Positions 9,794 through 20,942 of a stretch of DNA of 64,000 nt are shown here, one piece after another; the stretch's first letter is position 1, and every line of letters begins with the position of its first letter. The notes beneath the pieces were generated by a model. It worked only from the letters and a program-made list of their open reading frames with translations. It did not search any database and was not told the DNA's origin. The stretch covers positions 81,865,001-81,929,000 of the forward strand of contig CATIUR010000003.1 in assembly GCA_949592205.1 (NCBI GenBank), given 5' to 3'. The position numbers and the translations under genes were made by a program. Source of the stretch: Helichrysum umbraculigerum (taxonomy: Eukaryota > Streptophyta > Magnoliopsida > Asterales > Asteraceae).

Positions 9794-12700
9794 ATGTACA
9801 AATTTTCACCCACTCAGGTAGTATTGCATTTTTTGATGGATAAGTTTAAACTTTTTATATGTTTTGGGGGTCGTTTTGAATATGTTAACAACATGCCAAT
9901 GTATTTGCCAATAGAATGTAGTAGAGTGCCGTTAAAACATCCAGTGGCACCAGAGAAGCCCATGACGTGCAAAGTTTTGTTGAAAAACGTATTAAAAAAG
10001 GTAGGTCTACCACTTGATTCACCGGTTTGTCTAAAATATAAGCTCGGTCAATATGTTGTTGTTATAAATGATGATATTGATGATTTTGGTGATTTTCTGT
10101 GCCATGCAATTAACAATGCTCCGATAGAAATTTACATTGTTGATCTTGTATGAAATGTTTTTGGTAAGGGTAGCAATCAACCTAGTAGTAGTAGTTCTGG
10201 TTTTCAACCACAGTTTCACCAACAACAGACTACTGAATACTACCAACAAGCTCAATATCATTCATTTCAACAACTCTTTCAACAACCTCAATATCAGTCA
10301 TTTCAACAGCCCTTTCAACAACCACAATATCAGCAATTTCAACAGCCCGTTCAACAATTTTCGTTTCCTTATCAACCACAATATCAATTTCATTATCATG
10401 CTCCTCCACAAAATACAGTTTTCCATCCAACAGAACACCCGATGAACCCTTCATTTAGGGTAGTTGAAGAGACCCAAGATAATTATAAATTTGATTCGGA
10501 TGTTCAATATGATCAATCTCATTCAAATTACTATGTGGAGGAGCCAGATCCAGATCCACATCTGGCTGATTATGATCATTATGATGAGGAAAATGTCAAT
10601 CCACCAAAGGATCATGACCATCCATTTTGTACTCACATTGTTGAAGATGATGAGGATGATGAGGGTGATGAGGAGGATGAGCCTGATCCAAGAGATATGT
10701 ACGACAAACCAATACCAGTAAAATCAGCCGAAACTTATATATTCTGGAATATACCAACGCCGTCAGGAGAGGAAGAAAAAGAAGTTCCTAAATGGCCAGT
10801 TACAATGTATGATAAATCTTGTCGGATTCGAGAGGGCCAAACATTCGTAAGTAAAGAGGAATTTCTGCTTCAATTGCAGACCAAGTGTCTAGAAGAGGGT
10901 TTTCAGATTAAACCAATAAAGTCAGACAAAAAAAGGTACACATCAAAATGTATTTTGCCTGATTGTGATTGGAAGATAAGCGCAGCGTGTATCCGATATT
11001 GTGACAACTTCCAAGTAAGGAAGTTACGTGACGCGCACACATGTTATCGCACTAAAATCTTGGCAAATAGTCGTCATGCAACCAAGAAAGTGCTTGGTAA
11101 CCTTTTGAAGGAGGCGATGACTTTGGAAGGTCGTGTATACAGAGGCAAAGAGATCAAACTTGATATGACTGAACGCTTTAAAATCAGCCTTACATACAAC
11201 TAAGCATGGAAAGCAAAGTGTTATGCTATAGAGCTGTTGAGAGGTAGTCCCGCTGAATCGTTTAAGAAACTTCCCATTTACCTGCACAACCTAAAACTAC
11301 ATAACCCGGGGAGCACTAAGAATCTTCGTACAGACGATGAGGATAAATTTGTAATGTGTTACATGTCCATCGGAGCAGTTGTAAGTAATTATTATTAGTC
11401 AATGACATACGTACATTATTATATAATTTACATTTATTTTTTTTCTGAATTTGCAGATACGTTCATTTGTCAACCATACACGCCCAATAATAATCTTAGA
11501 TGGGGCACATTTGAAGGGTGGGTACTTGGGTACTAACTTAATTGATGTGGTGATGGACGGTAATAATGGCATCTTACCACTGGCTTATGGCATTGGGGCG
11601 GGAGAGACGACCGACGTGTGGACCTGGTTCTTGGGAAACTTACGTGACGCACTTGAATCTGCCGGTGGGGTTGACAACCTCACATTCATCTCTGATAGGG
11701 CTGCAGCAATTGCGGCCGGTATTTCAGATGTATTCCCGGAGGCATTTCATGCCCTCTGTAGCCGTCATTTGTTGATGAACCTGAAAAGCAAATCTGCAAA
11801 AGTCAAGCCCTTTGAATGACATTACTGGAAAATGTGTAAGGCTTACCGATAGTCGGATTTCGATGAACATTATGATGTCATTTCTAGACATTTACCAAGT
11901 TCAGCTAATGTTCTTAGAGAGGTGGGGAAAGAAAGATGGTCAAGGCATCATTCAATAAAGACACGATATGCTTACCTCACGACTAATAGTGCAGAGTCCA
12001 TTAACGCCATGACCAAGCATGCAAGAAAACTCCCGATGACAATGTTACTGGAGTTTTTTAGATCTTCAGTACAACAATGGTATTTCAAACATCGAAACAC
12101 TGCCGCAGCCGTTAAAACACCTGTCACGCCATATGCCGAACATAAAATTGGTAAGAGGGTTGGCAAATCACTCAGCTGGAAGGTCAACCTATCCACAAAC
12201 ATGATATGTGAGGTGGTGGATCGGGAAAAGAATGGAACAGTCAACTTGGAAGCAAGAACATGCACTTGTAAGCAATGGCAACTGTCTGGTTTACCTTGCA
12301 GACACGTACCGGCAGTGACCCGTCACTTTAAAATGGACAATGTGAGCTGCTTTGCGGAGAGGTATTTCACCACGGAAACATATCGGGCAGCCTACAGTGA
12401 GGCTATAAATCCAACACCTCATCCTTCAGAATGGGAAGATCCAGGTAATCTGCCGACTTGCTTACCGCCGGTACTTGTGAAGAGGCAATCTGGCCGCCCA
12501 CCTGGCCGTACTCGTATTCCTTCGAAAGGAGAGGAGAAACGGGAATACAAAAATGTATGTAGCAGGTGCAAGGAACGCGGTCATAGTCGAGTTAATTGTA
12601 CGGCTCCTTACGATAGAACCGATGAGCCAACCCGATCAAGAACCACCGCAAGATCAAAGTCAAGGTCCAAATCAAGATCCAAATCAAGATCGAAGAAAGT

Positions 12701-12880
12701 AAGTTATTAAATTTATTCATATTAACACAGAAAATTTACATTGTGTTATTAATACAATCGTCATTATTTGACTTGCAGCAGACGTCCACAAAATCAACAA
12801 AACACAAGTTCGAGGAGGATGAAGGAGAGCCATCCCAGGCGACTCAAACTTATCCGAGTGTACATTTGAGTCAACCTTGA
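9794..12880 (+). pseudogene. MURA-like MULE transposase, closed by four stop codons
   Basis: Cut-and-paste DDE transposase acting in the nucleus on the MULE termini. Three exons are legible: 9794-11380, 11457-12698 and 12779-12880. They are separated by 76-bp and 80-bp phase-0 introns, both GTAAGT...TTGCAG or CTTGCAG. Start is ATG 9794, or ATG 9836 if the first codons are leader. In order: a PB1-like N-terminus (9836-10150), a Gln-rich linker, an acidic stretch (10480-10690), the Mutator DNA-binding Cys/His region (10850-11100), the MULE catalytic domain with Asp-Gly-x-His-Leu-Lys-Gly (from 11497) and Ser-Asp-Arg (from 11689), a SWIM Cys-x-Cys...Cys-x-His finger (12258-12310), a CCHC knuckle (12557-12600) and an Arg-Ser tail. 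In-frame stops: TGA 10151-10153, TAA 11201-11203, TGA 11817-11819, TAG 11850-11852. No frameshift was found. Confidence 0.92.
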
Positions 12881-13228
12881 GTCACATTTGAAATTGTTGT
12901 GATGAAAAAAAACTATGTTTGCATTATTGTGTTGTATTTGCCATTTGCCACTGGCTTATGTTATGTACTTGTTAGCAATGTTATCTATGTTTGCATTATT
13001 GTGGTGTATTTGGTTAACTTACTTTGTTTGAACATTACTAAACCTATCATTACATAAGGTTTAAAAATCATAAAATTACATTAACAACATAACGTACAAT
13101 TTATTGAAAGAAAGACAGGAATTACAAGCTTTAACTAATAACTAATCGAATAAACATCTAGCACTTGAAGAGCCGGTAATAACCTTAGAAATTGCATACG
13201 GCATTGTTTGACACGAATTCGAGAAATG
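12881..13228. other. Intergenic region between convergent MULE genes
   Basis: AT-rich, with no open frame. It must hold the 3' ends of the transposase gene and of the minus-strand gene; no individual poly(A) signal is clear. Confidence 0.5.
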
Positions 13229-13621
13229 TCACAGATCGTTGCGGGTAACATACACCTCAATTTCTCTATGTATTTTGGCATAGTCAGTAATCTTCTTGAG
13301 TTGCTCGACATCATCTGTTATCAATTCTAAACCATTATCTAAGTCTTTTTCATACTCTTTAAAGTAAAAAATACCACTTCGGTGGTGGCCAGTAACCAAG
13401 CTCTTTCAAAGCCGTTTCCAAAAGTTTAGTTGAAAATTCATCGGCCTCAACGCAGTCAAGAAACGTCAACAAACCTTGAGTGTACGTTCTGAGAGAGCCC
13501 TGAAAATGTCCTGCGTGACGGAAACAACACTAAACATCCATGGTACTTCTGCGTATATTTTCTCAGTTGATGGTTCTTCATTTGGAGACCGAAAATACCA
13601 AAAATGTTCATCCAAAACCAT
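13229..13621 (-). pseudogene. Broken second MULE gene, convergent with the transposase
   Basis: On the minus strand an ATG at 13621-13619 opens about 49 codons, after which conserved-looking coding continues only in other frames, implying at least two single-base indels. It ends at TGA 13231-13229. Residues near the end (Asp-x-Gly-Leu-Glu...Thr-Asp-Asp-Val...Ile-Glu-Val-Tyr-Val) resemble the PB1-like region found at the N-terminus of plant MULE transposases. The position, facing the transposase gene across about 350 bp, recalls mudrB in maize MuDR, but I see no similarity to MURB. It could be a helper protein or a captured and decayed transposase N-terminus. Function unknown. Confidence 0.55.
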
Positions 13622-13794
13622 TTTCAGAAAACTAATGACAAAGATATATGAAAAAGTTGAGAATGTGGTGAGAATGTGAAGTGTTGATAATTCTATCTTA
13701 CAGTTACACTATTTATAAATAAACAGATAAGAAAATCAAGGAAAATCTTATCCAAAAAGATAAGATATCTTATCTCAAAAAGATAATAAGTTAT

Positions 13795-14229
13795 AATAAT
13801 CTTATCTGAAAAATTTAAAAAATCTTAGTTTGAAAAATCTAAAAATGGTAATTTACGACTAGTGAATAAGAGTTACGACTAGTGAACAAAAGTTACGACT
13901 AGTGACCAAGAGTTACGACTAGTGAACAAGAGTTACGACTAGTGACCATGAGTTACGACTAGTGACCAAGAGTTACGACCAGTGTTACGGGTCGCAGGTC
14001 GCCGAGATCGGGTCGCAGGTCGCATGATGCGACCTGCGACCAGTGAACGGGTCGTGTTGCGGCTTGGCTTGTCTTTTACTCGGTGAACGCTGTGGTCGCG
14101 GGTCGCAGTGGGCGGGTCGCAGGTCGCATGATGCGACCGGCGACTGGGTGGGGCAAATCGGCAATTTTTTATAAAAAGTGGCAAATCAAAAAATACGCTC
14201 GGAAAAAGTGGCATTTTGATTAATTTCCC
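13795..14229 (-). repeat. MULE right terminal inverted repeat
   Basis: Mirror of the left repeat. Six to seven 20-bp units of the form GTTACGACTAGTGAACAAGA run from about 13850 to 13985. A perfect palindrome occupies 14011-14041 (15-bp arms beginning GGTCGCAGG around a single central base), and a diverged copy sits near 14115-14145. Confidence 0.85.
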
Positions 14230-14238
14230 TTCATTTTA

Positions 14239-14550
14239 TACCAACACTTACCTTTTACCAGCCCAATACCATGCTGACCTAACATCACATTCCATATAAA
14301 TTCATCAATAATTACAGCCCATCCATTTCTTAAGCAGCCCATGACTCCAATACCCTTTCGTATGTTATTTCTACTATACATGGTCCAATCAATCACTGAT
14401 TTTGTAACCCTTAATAGCACCAATAAACCCAGTAACATCATTTACCATATTACCAATTATAGCAGTACCATATAACCCATTAATAGCTCTAAACATAAAG
14501 CTATAATCATAAACCACACAGCAATCAGTAGCAGCCATAGACCTATGTCG
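14239..14550 (-). other. Unidentified minus-strand sequence, upstream half
   Basis: The open frame from ATG 14441 runs into the MULE target site and continues in frame at 9169 on the other side. Further upstream another frame with ATG near 14540 is open for about 48 codons. Codon content resembles the downstream half (Met, Trp, Cys, Gly rich). No family recognised. The segment is cut at 14550 by the LTR of element B. Confidence 0.3.
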
Positions 14551-16889
14551 TGAACAGTTTTAAAATTTTTATTTTTTTGCTGGGCTCAAATTGTCCTAGC
14601 CACCTACCTTGTGGGTAAAGCGGCAAGTGTCACTCGAGTGTCGTCCAAAATCGGATCGAATTGAACTAAATTTGACTACCAAAGATAATTTCACAATTAG
14701 GATGGGTTTTAAAACAAGGTAGGTTTGGTTTGGTTTATTAATCTACTGACAGAAAGTAAAGTGCAGAAAAGTAAATGAGATTATAAGTAGCAGGTAGAGA
14801 GTGATTGCTGAAACTTCGACGATAAAGGTTTCGGGATGATATTATATTGATGATTGATGATTAACCTGATTAAGAATCTTCTAAATGGTCGGTGTAAACA
14901 CTAGGATCCTACGTCTAAGGTGAAACCCTAAAGCGTATGTCACTGAACCCTAGGTTATCGTGATTCTGATCAGATGGGATTGTCTTCAGACCCACCTCAC
15001 CGTCTCTTTCGGAGACCAAGCGACCCTCTGGTTTGGGGTTAAGGAATAAGGCAACAATCCACAACATTGATCTTTCTTAACACCTATGTCTATCCAATTT
15101 TAACAGATTAATAACTGGTTGTATACTGAGTAAGTTAAGCTATCGGTTTAATAGAGATTAGGGGTTTTAAGCATGTGGGAACACAGCCGGCATCCTTGCG
15201 TTCATATCCTAACTCATGTGTTTAATCTGGTTAAGCTCAATTACTTCCGTCATGGATTAGACTCTCCTTTGCCATCGGTCGTTCATCCCTAGGTATGCGT
15301 ACAGTGTATAGTGCTTAGGTTCCACAGTACTCTAACCCTAGGTATATCTACGGTGTTTTAAAGATTTTATTATCTTCACACAGCTTTATAACCAGAGGTA
15401 GTTTAACGGTGTACTACGGCATTTTCACGGCTTAGCAAGACCTAGACCCGTGTCTGAAAGGGTTGCTTTCAGGTAATCCATGGTGAGACAGACCATCGGC
15501 ATTTCCTTAGCTTCCACGTATTTGTACTCTACCAGTGGTATTTCCAACGCTATACCAAGTATTCTGACGTATTACGTGGTCTCACATTTTCATACAAACA
15601 TGAGATAACTGTGTATTCGTAGTTAGGGTTGATCAGATCCTATCCTAGGGCAACAGTCACGTGAGAGACCGGAAAGGATGATTAATTAGGTCTATATCCA
15701 GGATAAGTCTAACATGTACACAACATAACAACTACCAATCATATATAAAATATTAATTAAACATCATCCCCAACCCTAACATTTACATTTCAACAATCAC
15801 ATATTAATCTAGCTAATCAGCATGGCAACAATCATATATCGTACTGAAATAACATGCAAAGTAAACATTATAACAGTAAGAAAGTAAGATAATATCACCG
15901 GATTAGAAGAGTAATACTGAGGATTACAACAGTCTGACTTGAATAACCTTGCTACAACTTGATTACACAATTACAACGTTTCCTCAGCTCTAACCACTAC
16001 TTATATCTCTCTAGCTCTCTAGAGAGAGAAACTAGAGAGATATTACCCTACTAATTCTCCTCTAACTCCTAAGAGTAGTGCTAGAGAGAGAATGCTAACC
16101 TAAAATCTAGAGAGAGAAAGTGTGTTGTGTGTGAAATGTAAGGTGTTTTGGTGTGTGTTTGAAATGAGGGGGAGAGCCCTCTATTTATAGATGGAGAGGT
16201 GAAAGCTTGGTACAAGCCTTAAAGCACAAAGAACAAGCATTAAAGCGCATACGGGGGGTATCGGACCAAGGGGGTCATACGGCACCTTCCAAGGCAAACA
16301 GCCCCATATACGGCACCCTTAGGGCCGTATACGGTACCCTAGAGGCCGTATACGGTACCTAGGGGCCGTATACAGGGGGTTGGTTGCCCGTATGCCCTCC
16401 GTTGATTCTTCGGTTGCTTGGTTCGTCCGTATCTTCTTCGTTCGGGCTCCATTTTGCTTGATTCTTGCGCCGTTGGATTCGTTTTTCCGTTACGCTTCTA
16501 ATGACACTAAGTTTGCCAAATTTGGAAGTGGTTGACTTTTACGCGTTCCGGATGACGATCGGCGAGCTTCCGAGCTTCATATCTTCTTCATCTTTCGTCC
16601 GTTTTTCTTGATTCTTTCACCTCCGGTCTTCGATTTTCCTATAGAATTATAAAATATAAATTAAGATTTGATTCTATATGAAAATTGAGAACGGAATATT
16701 TAAGGTGATTATTTTGCCTCGGTTTGCGTGTAAATTGGACATTTTAACTGATTTTTGTAGCAACGCCTATATTTAGACTACCTTGGTGATTTTCAGAGAT
16801 AAATGATTGTTTTAGAATGTTTTCACCAGAGAATAGTCCAAAAAGTGCGGAAATACATCCTTAGAAACATGACTTTTTGGGTCACATCA
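14551..16889 (-). mobile_element. 3' LTR of Athila/Tat-like element B (2,339 bp)
   Basis: On the minus strand it starts TGATGTGACCC just after a polypurine tract (AAGTGTGGGATAC) and ends CTGTTCA. A minus-strand TATA box CTATAAATAG lies at 16181-16190. CCGTATACGG motifs sit upstream of it at about 16250-16380. Its last 1,155 bp recur at 58191-59345 with few differences. Long LTRs, the AAGTGTGGGA polypurine tract and large noncoding 3' regions are typical of Athila/Tat gypsy elements. Confidence 0.82.
16250..16390. repeat. CCGTATACGG palindrome cluster in the B LTR
   Basis: Two perfect CCGTATACGG palindromes (about 16334 and 16350) plus several one- or two-base variants (CATATACGG, CCGTATACAG, CATACGG), each followed by GTACC or GGGGG. 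They lie about 60-200 bp upstream of the LTR TATA box on the minus strand. Confidence 0.8.
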
Positions 16890-18683
16890 AGTATCCCACA
16901 CTTAAACGTTGCTTGTCCTCAAGCAACAACTTAGTTGTGAAAATATTTTAGGTGAGTTAAAACATCTCCAAAAATTCACCGTTTGGTCACATGAGCAAAC
17001 TATCCACAGAATACAGAGAAAGTTAAGATGATCTTTTCATAAGCAAGTATTAACTTTCCAGGCATACTGTCCAAATCTCGTGATCTTGGAGTATACATGA
17101 CTAGGCGATCTCACTAAAGGTGGTCACTCAATTCACTCAAAGTGTATCGGGTTTCCTATCTTTCTAGCACAATTGAAATCGCTCAAAATAGCCAGTCATG
17201 CAGCACTCATCATCATAAGCTTGGTCGAGAATCGGATCTCCACCACTTAGGAAGAGGACGGTGCTAATTATCACAAGACATTCGAGTGGGTTGTAACGTT
17301 TTGTGAGGGTTAAGGGGTATGGATAGTGGTGACTTATTGGTTGAAAAGGGTTGAAAAGGGTTGCTTATCTCAGGCATCCTAAGAATCATGAAAAACTTTA
17401 TTGCGAAACGGAGGAGATAGCTACTCGTCTTCTATCGGATCTTTCTTTGAACGATTGATACTTTGAAGCACTTAGCTTTATTTTCTTTTCTTTTTCTTTT
17501 CTTTCTTTTTCTTCTTTTTATTTTCTTTTTCTCTCTTCAGAACTTCTTTGCCAGAGAATTTCCAAGGATATTTTTCTTTGCTTTTCTTTCAGAAATCTTT
17601 TCTTTCTTGTCACGGACTTCTTCGAGTCATTTCTTCTGGTGCCAATTTTCCGCACCTTTGATTTTCTTCAATTTTGGTGAACACGAAGGAGTAGATCAAT
17701 TCAAAAGAAGATTCTTCAAGATGTTTTTCATAATCCTTAGAAATTCCAAGATAAGTTGTTGGGAATTTTGGATAAGTGGGTTAAAATCAGGGTTTTGAAG
17801 AAACGAAAGGTTTAGGCTCAACAGGGTTTTCTAAGCGGATCATCGATACTAAAGATGAGTATCGGAAGGGTTTTTGGCTTGAAAAGATATGTAAAAATGG
17901 GTTAAATCCTAAAGAATGTCGAGATCATTTAATTGCACCTATACCGCGTACGGTACTCTCCAATGTGGTCTCGAAACGTATGTCAGGAGCAAGTTCTAAT
18001 TTAGAGATACTAGCATCGGCACACACAAGAAATGAACAATGTAGCATTAAAAATGAATGCTTTTAAGGCTCAAATCCTCACTGCAAATTTGGGTTGTATG
18101 TACCTAGCCATGCTCCTTAGATTATTAATACTTGTTTTAGAAATTCTTATCTTAATTTCCTAGTATTCTTAAATAACTAGCTCATATTAGAAATGAATCC
18201 TCTTTGAAAGACATCGTAACTCAAAAATAGTAGAGCTAATCGGATGATTTCGCTCTTTCTTTATTTGATTTTTGAAAAATTTTGAAAAATTTTGAGGAAC
18301 ATTTTCTAAGTTTAGCTATGTTGGACATTAAAAATCAGTAGATGTCCAATTCAAGGTATTCTATACCTACTATCCCACACTTAGAGGAACATTGTCCCTA
18401 ATGTTCTCTTGAGTTGAGATTATACTTGAAAAGTATAATCCCACACTTACAGTTTAAACATATAGAAAATGTTACTCAAGTGTTTTGTTTGGGTTGGAAT
18501 CCCACACTTAGTGATAAGTTTGGATAGAGTATAGAGTACTTTGCATTCCTAAGCGAAACAGAATGAATCAATTTAAAAACGGAGCGAAAGGTAAGAAACT
18601 CCCCAGATAACGTGTAAACGTTTAGAGACGAGAGCTGAAAAATAGGAGATCTTCATGAAGGGCGGTTCAGCTTCGTATTCCTT
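16890..18683 (-). mobile_element. 3' noncoding internal region of element B, proximal part
   Basis: The minus-strand polypurine tract occupies about 16890-16903. Three further CCCACACTTA copies (near 18371, 18441 and 18502) repeat its sequence, a habit of Athila/Tat 3' regions. A minus-strand polypurine stretch lies at about 17480-17640. The plus-strand open frame across it (17463-17798) is low-complexity Phe/Leu/Ser and is not a gene. The region is cut at 18683 by element C and resumes at 56224. Confidence 0.75.
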
Positions 18684-20942
18684 TGTGACAACTCTCCAAA
18701 TTAGGTATTAATTAACATTTAAGCATGTGCATTCTTACGCTAATTTCCTGGTTAAGTTTTAACAAAACTTTTTGATGTGATGTAAGCCTAGCAAGCCCAG
18801 TACTTTAAACAAAAAGTAAAATGAAATACGTAAGTAATTATTAATTACATACAAATATATCAGAACGAACCCGACAAAAATAAATGACAAAAGTTTCGTG
18901 ATACAAAAATAATTAATAATATAATTATTAATTACGAGTATTTATATATCTATAACATGTAGATATAAAGGTCTAAATATACGTTTAACATAAAACGTAA
19001 TATAAAACGAACAGAAATAATTCTAAAACGCGCATACGACGTCAAATCATAAAAGTGCAAATTTTCTCGTTCATTTGGAATAAGTTAGAACATTACTTCA
19101 AAATATGAAATCCTAAATTTACTGAAAATTGGCGCTCAATTAACTGCGCGCAGTAAAATGTACAAAATTGTGCAACTATTTAAAATAATGATAACATCAT
19201 TATACTGATCATAAATAACGAACCAGGAGAACACCTACAAAATAAAAATGTAAAATGTTTATTTTTATATTGCTAAAATTATACCCGTACTCGAAATTGA
19301 TGTACCAAAAATGGTCACCAACCTCCAATAATTCAGAGACAATCTCTGATTATTAACCCATACTCGTTTGAAATATATCACTCCCTTCATTCTCTCTGTG
19401 ATCTTTGAAACAAACACACACGACCAATAATTCATCTCCATCTTCAATCTTCATCTTTTTCTTCATCTGGAACAACAACAAGATCAGAATCAGGAAGCAG
19501 TAGCAGGAGTAGAACAACAAGTCAGAGACTTGATCATCTTCATCCTCATCATCGATCATCATTCTCACCACTTTTCTCTTTGTAAGGAAACTCTAAATTC
19601 TTAATTCCTTTAGTTTGATTTCGTTTTCTAACTTGTAAATGCATCATAATCTAAACATATAACATATATACATGAAAGATTGATGATTGATTCTTGAAAA
19701 TGGTTTATAAAACCAAAACTTCAAAACTAAAATCGACACACAAAAACTTGTTAAAATATAATGTTAGGATGATAAAAACGTTATATTACATCATTATAAG
19801 CTATTGGTAACATGGTAAAAACGATTTGGAACCAAAAGATCGTGTATGTATTTTGCCCTGTTCGGACAGGCTCGGGAAGTAACATGAATCCGGCGGATTC
19901 ATGATGAATCCGGCGGATTCCCCTACGAAACTCGCACACCCCGTAATCGGTTTAAAAATTTGTGAACGAGTAAAAGACACGCTCGAATCCGGCGGATTCA
20001 CCTAAATCCGGCGGATTCCCAAAGCTTCACATGAACGTTTTGTGAACACAAAAGAATCCGGCGGATTCAACTAAATCCGGCGGATTCACCTATTTTGACC
20101 CGACCCGACGGCTTGACCCGAAGATCCGGCAACACCTTATCCATTAACGAGAATCCGGCGGATTCAAATAGAATCCGGCGGATTCACATACTGGGCTGGG
20201 CTTCAGGTTGGGCCGGTGGCCTTTTGGGCCAAAGTAATGGGCTAAACCAAATATTAAATAAATGGGTTATATAAACGAGTTAACGGACCAAACGAGCTAC
20301 ATTATTATTAGAGGGCCAACGAATCGGGCCGAGCCCAACAAACTATAAAACACTTGACTTTTATTTTAAAACACAAAACGTTTCCGTTAACGATATTATT
20401 TGTGCAAGACGTATACGAGACTTGATAAATTGTTGAATGACATTATAAAACGAGACAAACTATGATTACGGACATTGGACTTAATTAAACTCGTACGAAC
20501 AAACGATATATAAGTATACATATATATCACATATATGTACGAACTTTATGAACTATACGATTCGGACACGATTACATTATCGGGATATTCAAGACTTATT
20601 AAAACAAACGTAATGATATTAAAAACAAACTACTTTCACTTTATAAAAACAATCGAAGTTTTATAACAAATAAAACTTACAACCTTTTTAAAATACGAAA
20701 CAACGTATTACAATATATATATATATTAAAGGACACACGATATATATAGACACAAACGTATACGTTTTCTTAAACAAATGAAAACTTATATATACGTTAG
20801 TATACATAAACAATGTATTTATTAAACATATATACATACGACACTTAAGAATATATATTCACAAATATATATATATATATATATACGAATGAAACAAAAC
20901 GACCTTCCGTTAAATAGACAATTACATATTGGTTTATATACT
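18684..20942 (+). mobile_element. 5' LTR of element C, first part
   Basis: Starts TGTGACAACTCTCC and matches the 3' LTR from 52600 with about ten differences by eye. A TATA-like box TTATATAAAC is at 20267-20276. The LTR is interrupted at 20942 by element D (target ATACT) and resumes at 33490; total length without D is 3,630 bp against 3,624 bp for the 3' LTR. Open frames inside it have no domains. Confidence 0.93.
19886..20190. repeat. GAATCCGGCGGATTC palindrome cluster in the C LTR
   Basis: Eight copies of a 15-bp odd palindrome (arms GAATCCG and CGGATTC around one G) or its 13-bp core lie at 19886, 19906, 19985, near 20004, 20053, near 20072, 20153 and near 20171. The last ends about 80 bp upstream of the TATA-like box. 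The same cluster recurs in the 3' LTR at about 53802-54105. Confidence 0.93.

Larger units (their letters stand above)
9161..14238 (+). mobile_element. Complete MuDR-type MULE (5,060 bp) with 9-bp target duplication
   Basis: The element runs 9170-14229. It is flanked by a perfect 9-bp duplication TTCATTTTA (9161-9169 and 14230-14238), the size made by Mutator transposases. Its ends begin GGGAAATTAATC, and the terminal inverted repeats extend about 400-435 bp (to roughly 9570 and 13795). It carries a mudrA-like transposase gene on plus and a broken second gene on minus, facing each other. Four stop codons close the transposase, so it is not autonomous now, though a transposase supplied elsewhere could act on such ends. 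Confidence 0.93.

Noticed and set aside
17463..17798. Plus-strand 111-codon frame rich in Phe, Leu and Ser
   Set aside because: It translates a polypyrimidine stretch in the noncoding 3' region of a minus-strand element; no domain and extreme composition.
19265..19571. Minus-strand frames, with near copies at 53181-53487
   Set aside because: Inside the C LTRs; similarity reflects LTR duplication, not gene conservation.
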